A DNA stretch of 21,979 nt from Actinomycetota bacterium (GTDB taxonomy: Bacteria; Actinomycetota; Actinomycetes; Nanopelagicales; Nanopelagicaceae): contig WLNN01000007.1 in assembly GCA_009699765.1 (NCBI GenBank), forward strand, positions 1 through 21,979, given 5' to 3'. Under the pieces are notes generated by a model that did not search any database, was not told the DNA's origin, and saw nothing but the letters and a program-made list of their open reading frames with translations. The translations under genes were made by a program, and so were the position numbers. Shown here in pieces: positions 16,277-21,979 of the stretch (its first letter is position 1; each line of letters starts with the position of its first letter).

Positions 16277-19138
16277 GTGAGCCGCTCATTTGAAGATCGC
16301 CACATTGGTCCGACTCATCGTGATGAGGCGACAATGCTTGCGGCTTTGGGCTACAAGGACTTAACGAGTTTTATTGCCGATGTTGTTCCTGCAAATATTG
16401 CAATTCAAGGTGTGATTGAAGATGCGCTTGGGGAAGGTGTTAGTGAAGTAGAGGTCATCTCTGAACTTCGAAAGATTGCATCCGAGAATAAAGTTTTCAC
16501 CTCACTGATTGGTACCGGCTATTACGCAACGATCGTGCCTGCGGTAATTAAGCGCAATGTCTTAGAGAATCCCGCTTGGTACACCGCATACACGCCATAC
16601 CAACCAGAAATCTCACAAGGCAGGCTCGAAGCGCTCTTTGCATTTCAAACTATGGTCTGTGAATTAACAGGACTAGACATATCGAATGCTTCAATGCTTG
16701 ATGAATCAACAGCTGCTGCTGAGGCAATGACGCTAGCCCGTAGAGCGTCCAAACTCAGCGATGACGCAGTATTTCTCATTGAAGAGCACCTTCATCCGCA
16801 GACTAAAGCTGTCGTTCTAACACGAGCCAAGCCACTTGGCATAACAGTTGTAGAAGTGGATTCAGGGGATATCACTCGCGATGGTTATGCAGGGGAATTT
16901 TTTGGTGCCTTGTTGCAGTATCCAGATACAACTGGAGAGATTTGCGACTACTCAGCCTTTGCAACGTATGCACATCAACAAGGCGCCCTAGTTATTGCTG
17001 CAACTGATCTACTCGCTCTCACTCTGATCAAGGCACCGGGGGAGTGGGGAGCCGATATCGCAGTTGGAACTGCGCAACGTTTCGGAGTTCCGATGGGATT
17101 TGGCGGACCGCACGCAGGATTCCTTGCAGTGCGCAGTGGACTAGAGAGATCAATGCCAGGGCGACTTGTTGGTCAAAGTATTGATGCAACAGGCAAGCCA
17201 GCTTTCCGTTTAGCGTTACAAACGAGAGAGCAACATATCCGTCGCGATAAGGCCACCTCCAATATTTGTACAGCGCAGGTTTTACTTGCGAATATGAGCG
17301 CCTTCTATGCCATGTGGCACGGGCCTTCCGGGCTGCGCGCAATTGCAGAACGTGTAAATGTATTCGCAAATCGTTTAGCCACTGTCAGTAAATCTGGCAA
17401 TCAAGTTATCTTTGATACCGTAACAGTTGATGTTCTAGATGCTGCGAAGATTCACTCAAAGGCAACTGAGAGAGGAATTAATTTCCGTCACGTTTCTGCC
17501 ACGCAAGTAAGAGTCTCTTTCGATGAGCAAACAACTGAGTCTGTTTTTGCTGATGTGCTTTCAATCCTAGGTTTAAATGAAACTGCGGCTGATGCTGTTC
17601 TGACAAAATCAATTCCGGCGAAGATGCTTCGCACAAGCAGCTATCTAACTCACCCCGTTTTTAATACAAATCATTCCGAGACAGCGATGATGCGTTATTT
17701 GCGTAATCTCGCAGACCGCGATTTAGCGCTTGATCGCACCATGATTCCACTCGGCTCTTGCACCATGAAGTTGAATTCCGTGACAGAGATGGAAGCTGTC
17801 ACATGGCCCGAATTCTCTGCGCTACATCCTTTTGCGCCAGCGGAGCAGACTGTTGGCTCACGTAAATTAATTGATCAGCTTTCGCAGTGGTTGGTTGCAA
17901 TTACTGGGTATGACGCCGTCTCGCTTCAACCAAATGCAGGTAGCCAAGGCGAGTTTGCAGGGCTTCTTGCGATTCGTAATTACCATGACTCTAGAGGTGA
18001 TCACGCACGAAAGATTTGCTTGATTCCATCGAGTGCGCACGGAACAAATGCTGCTTCAGCGGTTATGGCGGGGATGCAGGTAGTTGTTATCGAGTGCGAC
18101 GAAAATGGAAATGTTTCGGTTGAAGATATTAAGGCGAAAATCGCGGAATATTCCCAGACACTTGCGGCGCTGATGATTACCTATCCATCAACACACGGCG
18201 TCTTTGAAACGGCGGTTTCGGAAATTTGCGAATTAATCCATGACGCCGGGGGACAGGTATATGTAGATGGAGCAAATCTCAACGCACTTGTTGGAGTAGC
18301 TCAGCCAGGTAAATTCGGAGCCGATGTTTCGCATTTAAATCTCCATAAAACTTTCGCAATTCCACATGGTGGCGGGGGACCGGGCGTTGGTCCAGTTATT
18401 TCTCGAACACATTTAGCACCATTCCTGCCCAATCATCCGTTAGATCCTCTAGCTGGTCCCGTTACAGGCCCAGGTCCGATTTCTGCGGCACCTTATGGCT
18501 CTGCAAGTATTTTGCCAATCTCTTGGGCGTACATACGTTTACTTGGCGGTGGCGGTCTAACTCACGCAACTCAAGTTGCAATTCTTTCGGCAAATTACAT
18601 GGCGGCGCGTTTGTCTGACTCCTATCCGGTTTTATATACCGGCCAGAATGGGCGAGTAGCTCATGAATGCATATTGGATATTCGAGGACTCACTAAAGAT
18701 TCTGGTGTCAGCGTTGATGACATTGCAAAGCGTTTAATGGATTACGGCTTTCACGCACCTACTATGTCCTTCCCGGTTGCAGGGACGTTGATGATTGAAC
18801 CGACCGAATCCGAAGATATTCGCGAGATCCATCGATTCATTGATGCGATGGTCTCGATCCGAACCGAGATTCAAGAGATAATTGATGGGAAGATGACCAT
18901 CGAGGATTCCGCCTTACGTCATGCGCCTCATACCGCCTTGATTATGACCGCCAGCGAATGGGACAGGGCTTACCCGAGGGAGAGGGGTGGCTATCCAGCG
19001 CCTCTGGAGGGCTATATCGAAGGCGAAATCATTGGAAGTCGAATGAAATATTGGCCTCCCGTCTCACGCATTGATGGCGCACATGGGGATCGAAACTTAG
19101 TTTGTTCTTGCGCGCCCATCTCGGATTATCAGAGGTAG
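16277..19138 (+). CDS. gcvP: glycine dehydrogenase (decarboxylating), glycine cleavage P protein
   Basis: GcvP is the PLP enzyme that decarboxylates glycine and passes the aminomethyl group to lipoyl-GcvH. This is the fused long form (953 aa), with an N-terminal half starting [22 protein letters not shown] and containing [13 protein letters not shown] and the [10 protein letters not shown] loop. The C-terminal half has PLP Lys691 in [31 protein letters not shown], and the terminal [25 protein letters not shown] 16277 is preceded by AGGGGAG. It is the last gene of the gcvH cluster and is convergent with the mannosyltransferase gene 28 bp away. The last 350 bp are more GC-rich than the rest of the gene. 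Confidence 0.97.
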   Translation: MSRSFEDRHIGPTHRDEATMLAALGYKDLTSFIADVVPANIAIQGVIEDALGEGVSEVEVISELRKIASENKVFTSLIGTGYYATIVPAVIKRNVLENPAWYTAYTPYQPEISQGRLEALFAFQTMVCELTGLDISNASMLDESTAAAEAMTLARRASKLSDDAVFLIEEHLHPQTKAVVLTRAKPLGITVVEVDSGDITRDGYAGEFFGALLQYPDTTGEICDYSAFATYAHQQGALVIAATDLLALTLIKAPGEWGADIAVGTAQRFGVPMGFGGPHAGFLAVRSGLERSMPGRLVGQSIDATGKPAFRLALQTREQHIRRDKATSNICTAQVLLANMSAFYAMWHGPSGLRAIAERVNVFANRLATVSKSGNQVIFDTVTVDVLDAAKIHSKATERGINFRHVSATQVRVSFDEQTTESVFADVLSILGLNETAADAVLTKSIPAKMLRTSSYLTHPVFNTNHSETAMMRYLRNLADRDLALDRTMIPLGSCTMKLNSVTEMEAVTWPEFSALHPFAPAEQTVGSRKLIDQLSQWLVAITGYDAVSLQPNAGSQGEFAGLLAIRNYHDSRGDHARKICLIPSSAHGTNAASAVMAGMQVVVIECDENGNVSVEDIKAKIAEYSQTLAALMITYPSTHGVFETAVSEICELIHDAGGQVYVDGANLNALVGVAQPGKFGADVSHLNLHKTFAIPHGGGGPGVGPVISRTHLAPFLPNHPLDPLAGPVTGPGPISAAPYGSASILPISWAYIRLLGGGGLTHATQVAILSANYMAARLSDSYPVLYTGQNGRVAHECILDIRGLTKDSGVSVDDIAKRLMDYGFHAPTMSFPVAGTLMIEPTESEDIREIHRFIDAMVSIRTEIQEIIDGKMTIEDSALRHAPHTALIMTASEWDRAYPRERGGYPAPLEGYIEGEIIGSRMKYWPPVSRIDGAHGDRNLVCSCAPISDYQR

Positions 19139-19166
19139 GCAGCCGCAGGGGTGGGGCTAATTCCTT

Positions 19167-19913
19167 TTACTTTACATAATGTAACTTATCGGCATTAGGC
19201 CTTAGCGCACGATTGAGACCCCAGAGCGTTGTCTGCACTAGAGCTTCAATGACTATGTTCTTGCTCATCTTAGAAAGACCATTTACTCGCTCGATGAAAG
19301 TTATTGGAACTTCTACAAAGACTGCACCAGCTAGATCACTGGCCATTGCCATTTCAATCTGAAAACAATAGCCATTTGCCGTCATTTCATTGATTTTCAA
19401 TTTCTTTAATATAGCGACCGAATAAATTCGAAAACCTCCTGTGAGGTCTCGTAGTGGGATTCCTAGAACTTTCCGGGCATATGCAGTTCCTGCCTTTGAG
19501 AGAAACTGTCGATATTTTGGCCAATTTACAACTCTTCCGCCTGGCATCCAGCGGGTACCGAGTGTCACCGATAGTTCGTCTTTATCTGCGCTAGCAAACA
19601 TTAAATGTAAATCTTCGACTCTATGTGAGCCATCAGAGTCCATTGTGACAATGTGTGAAAATTGATTTGAATCGATTGCTTCAGTAATTGCGGCACGATA
19701 GGCATTACCGAGACCATCTTTTCTCGTTCTGCGCATAACACGCACCCAATCTAGATCCAAATTATCGACAATATTTGCAGTGCCATCGGGGGAATTGTCA
19801 TCAATAACAACAACTCTGAATGGCATCTCTCTGCGTAGATTCTCGAGAGATGAAAGTAGTGAAACGATATTTAGCGATTCGTTGTAAGTTGGAATTAGGA
19901 CGACAGGTTTCAT
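19167..19913 (-). CDS. polyprenol-phosphate mannosyltransferase (Ppm1/DPM1-like, GT2)
   Basis: A family 2 glycosyltransferase of dolichol-phosphate-mannose synthase type, which transfers mannose from GDP-mannose to polyprenyl phosphate at the membrane. The lipid-linked product is used for protein O-mannosylation and, in mycobacteria, lipoglycans. Motifs: VVLIPTYNESLNI at the N-terminus, VIDDNSPDGT (about 36-45), the metal-binding TMDSDGSHR with Asp92 and Asp94, and DLTGGFRIY. No transmembrane segment or fused acyltransferase (Lnt) domain is seen, so it is the soluble single-domain type. ATG 19913 is preferred because GAAGAG lies upstream; an in-frame GTG at 19931 would overlap the exonuclease gene. 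Length is 248 aa. It is last in the helY-exonuclease unit. Confidence 0.88.
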   Translation of the reverse strand: MKPVVLIPTYNESLNIVSLLSSLENLRREMPFRVVVIDDNSPDGTANIVDNLDLDWVRVMRRTRKDGLGNAYRAAITEAIDSNQFSHIVTMDSDGSHRVEDLHLMFASADKDELSVTLGTRWMPGGRVVNWPKYRQFLSKAGTAYARKVLGIPLRDLTGGFRIYSVAILKKLKINEMTANGYCFQIEMAMASDLAGAVFVEVPITFIERVNGLSKMSKNIVIEALVQTTLWGLNRALRPNADKLHYVK

Positions 19914-19924
19914 ATCGTTTCTCT

Positions 19925-20827
19925 TCACCACTTAAGAGCAGAAATCAATCTATCAACGCTTGCGCCCAGACCGTACTCTTCCTTCATTTGATAAACGAGA
20001 GATAGATCCTGCGCCTTGGTTGGAATTTTGATATCTAATTGGGGAAGAGCTACATCGCGAGCACAGTGTACGAGAGTTGGTGCAATTTTTAGGTAATCCT
20101 CCCCCGCAAGAATCTTCTTTGCAAGTGAGGCAGGAAGTGAATCATGTCCAGTGCTTGCTGCTTTCAGCGCTTCTTCAACAGTTGCAAAATGATTGGCAAT
20201 AAGTGCCGCTCCTTTTTCGCCAATCCCCCGAACGCCGGGTAATCCATCTGAAGGATCGCCGCGGAACATAGCGAAAAGCGCATATCTATCTCCAGGAATT
20301 CCATACTTGTCTGCAACCCAAGCAATGTCGACTAAATCATGTTGTGAGATTCCTCGTGCGAGATAAACAACTTTGATGTCGCGTTTATCATCGACAAGTT
20401 GGAAGAGATCTCTATCTCCAGTAACGACACGAATAGGGCCCTTCTCCTGAGCTGCAAAGGTCGCCATCACATCATCTGCTTCGTAATCGTCCACACCGAC
20501 CATAGGAATTCCAAGTGCATCCAATAAATCAAGCAGAACAGGAATTTGTGGTGTTAGCGTCTCCGGTTCTTCCTCTTCATCACTATCGGCTTCTAATCGA
20601 TTAGCTTTGTAATCAGGGAAAAGTTCGACGCGCCATGACGGCCGCCAATCCCCTTCTATGCACGCGACAATGCGATTTGGTGAGTACATGGAAATCAAAC
20701 GCGCCGTCATATCAAGATAGCCACGAATAGCATTTACGGGCATGCCAGTTGGCGATAACAAAGTGTCTGGCATTCCGTAATATGCGCGATACCAAAGTGA
20801 GGCGCTATCTAAGAGCATTAGTGTCAT
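19925..20827 (-). CDS. 5'-3' exonuclease, Pol I/FEN family stand-alone
   Basis: A 300-aa structure-specific 5' nuclease resembling the N-terminal domain of DNA polymerase I, without a polymerase. It probably removes RNA primers or 5' flaps. Metal-binding acidic motifs are present in order: LLLDSASLWYRAYYG, FPDYKANR, DDYEADDVMATFA, VTGDRDLFQLV, and the helix-hairpin-helix region RGDPSDGLPGVRGIGEKGAA. The second motif is followed by an acidic loop DSDEEEEPE. Its ATG overlaps the helicase stop as ATGA, so the two are translated together. The equivalent in M. tuberculosis is Rv2090, also close to helY. Confidence 0.93.
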   Translation of the reverse strand: MTLMLLDSASLWYRAYYGMPDTLLSPTGMPVNAIRGYLDMTARLISMYSPNRIVACIEGDWRPSWRVELFPDYKANRLEADSDEEEEPETLTPQIPVLLDLLDALGIPMVGVDDYEADDVMATFAAQEKGPIRVVTGDRDLFQLVDDKRDIKVVYLARGISQHDLVDIAWVADKYGIPGDRYALFAMFRGDPSDGLPGVRGIGEKGAALIANHFATVEEALKAASTGHDSLPASLAKKILAGEDYLKIAPTLVHCARDVALPQLDIKIPTKAQDLSLVYQMKEEYGLGASVDRLISALKW

Positions 20828-21979
20828 AGTTCGCCAACCATATACGAGACCACTCCCCTGTCGATGCGCTTAATAGCATCTTTGCATTGAGGACGTAACT
20901 TTTCAGATGCCACAGATATTTGATTGAGTAGATCAATTAGTTGCTTAATGTTTCGCACGAAATCGCCAACAGTCATGTCGCTTCCCTTTAGTACATGGCT
21001 TAGTGAGTGACCACTGGCCCATTTGAAGGATGCCTGACAGAAGCCAAAGTCAGGTTCTCGTTGAGTTTTTACCCCAAAATCTTCTTCAATACTTTCGAGC
21101 TGAGACCAAATGGAGGCAATTGCTGCCAGCGCATTTGCAACATTTTGGTGTGGAATTTTAGGAGCATAGTTTTCACTACCTCGACTCTCATAAATTACCG
21201 AAGAGACAACTGAAATAAGTTCAGGTGCTGATAATTTATCAAGAATTCCGTTGCGGATAGTCTCAGTTAAAAGAAGATCTGACTCGGCATAAATCTTCGC
21301 GAGGATTTTTCCTTGCTCGAGAGGCTGTTCGCCCTCAATGTAGCCAAGATGATTTAGAACATCACAAATTCTGTCAAAGGTTTTGGCGATAACGTGAGTT
21401 CTATTCTCTACGCGTTCTCTGAGGCCAGCAGATTCTCGATGTAAGCGCGTGGCGCGCTCGGCAAAGCGAGCGTGCGTTTCACGATCATTACAAGAGTGAC
21501 ATTCATGCTGACGTAATTGTTTTCTCAATTTATCGAGTTCGTTCTCCATATGCTGACGTTGGCGGTTATCAAAGGTACGTCGGCCATCCCTTTTGCTGAG
21601 CAGTCGCTCGGTATCCTTAATTTCCATCCGAATATTTGCGTACTCCTCGAAGTTTCCGAGATGACAGACCGCAGATTCAAGCTGCTCGGCTGCCGCCATA
21701 TCGTTCTTTCGAATCTGCTTAACCAATCCAACTACAGCCCTATCGGCTTGGACTTGCGCAAAGGATGATTCCAAACTTGTTCGTGCTCGCTCGCGCCCGA
21801 ATCGAGCAATCAAGTTGATCGACATGTTGTAGGAAGGAGTAAAGGATGAGCGAAGTGGATAGGTTCGCGTCGAGGCAAGACCTGCTGCGGTTGCAGAATC
21901 TACCGTTGGTGACCAGAGGACTACTGCATTACCTTCTATATCGATTCCACGACGACCTGCACGTCCTGTTAATTGCGTG
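20824..21979 (-). CDS. helY: HelY-like Ski2/Mtr4-family helicase, C-terminal part (5' end outside window)
   Basis: The minus-strand frame is open to the right edge. The residues entering the window read TQLTGRAGRRGID, which is helicase motif VI of superfamily 2 Ski2-like enzymes, so the ATG at 21825 is internal. After it, SSFTPSYNMSINLIARFG is the usual start of the C-terminal region of HelY/Mtr4. The remainder is helical, with the segment HECHSCNDRETHARFAER (two Cys and two His, perhaps a metal knuckle, common in actinobacterial HelY) and a C-terminal domain around FKWASGHSLSHVLKGSDMTVGDFVRNIKQ. It is thought to unwind RNA or DNA. It shares a 4-nt overlap with the exonuclease gene. Confidence 0.94.
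   Translation of the reverse strand, partial: TQLTGRAGRRGIDIEGNAVVLWSPTVDSATAAGLASTRTYPLRSSFTPSYNMSINLIARFGRERARTSLESSFAQVQADRAVVGLVKQIRKNDMAAAEQLESAVCHLGNFEEYANIRMEIKDTERLLSKRDGRRTFDNRQRQHMENELDKLRKQLRQHECHSCNDRETHARFAERATRLHRESAGLRERVENRTHVIAKTFDRICDVLNHLGYIEGEQPLEQGKILAKIYAESDLLLTETIRNGILDKLSAPELISVVSSVIYESRGSENYAPKIPHQNVANALAAIASIWSQLESIEEDFGVKTQREPDFGFCQASFKWASGHSLSHVLKGSDMTVGDFVRNIKQLIDLLNQISVASEKLRPQCKDAIKRIDRGVVSYMVGEL

Noticed and set aside
19139..19166. Bidirectional terminator between gcvP and the mannosyltransferase gene
   Set aside because: Only an AGCC/GGCT 4-bp pairing with a weak T-rich tail; too little to annotate.

Overview
The window looks like a stretch of chromosome from a small-genome, moderate-GC actinobacterium, for example a freshwater Nanopelagicales (acI)-type lineage. 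That placement is inferred from gene content and order, not from a search. The evidence is a gene order shared with other Actinobacteria (recalled from the Mycobacterium tuberculosis map), very short intergenic gaps, many 4-nt start/stop overlaps, and a fused cytidylate kinase/Der GTPase. No mobile elements, tRNA, rRNA or CRISPR arrays were seen. The only unusual intergenic stretch is an AT-rich block of about 255 bp at 9070-9324.

Layout. Bases 1-5205 (+) carry the 3' part of recN, then pyrG, ald and xerD. Bases 5220-6511 (-) carry a ParA-type ATPase and a downstream ribbon-helix-helix-like protein. This pair is convergent to xerD and divergent from scpA. Bases 6592-9069 (+) carry scpA, scpB and an RsuA/RluB-type pseudouridine synthase. 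After the AT-rich gap come aroH and tyrA (tyrosine/phenylalanine branch), a cmk-der fusion and a CDP-alcohol phosphatidyltransferase. Next is a glycine-cleavage/regulatory cluster (13415-19138): gcvH, a GarA-like FHA protein, a MerR regulator (FtsR/Rv1828 type), a DUF151 bifunctional nuclease, a second MerR regulator (Rv1830 type) and gcvP. On the minus strand, 21979-19167 carries the C-terminal part of a HelY-like Ski2 helicase, a 5'-3' exonuclease and a polyprenol-phosphate mannosyltransferase, convergent to gcvP.

Functional themes. One is chromosome maintenance and segregation: RecN, XerD, the ParA/RHH pair, ScpA/ScpB, HelY and the exonuclease. A second is nucleotide and aromatic amino-acid metabolism: PyrG, Cmk, AroH, TyrA. 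A third is glycine and nitrogen metabolism: Ald, GcvH, GcvP, GarA. The most interesting non-coding signals are two MerR-like dyads of the same geometry before garA and the second merR, a nested inverted repeat before gcvP, and the inverted and direct repeats in the AT-rich gap before aroH. The ParA/RHH pair is the best candidate for an under-described two-gene system, although its ATPase belongs to a known family.
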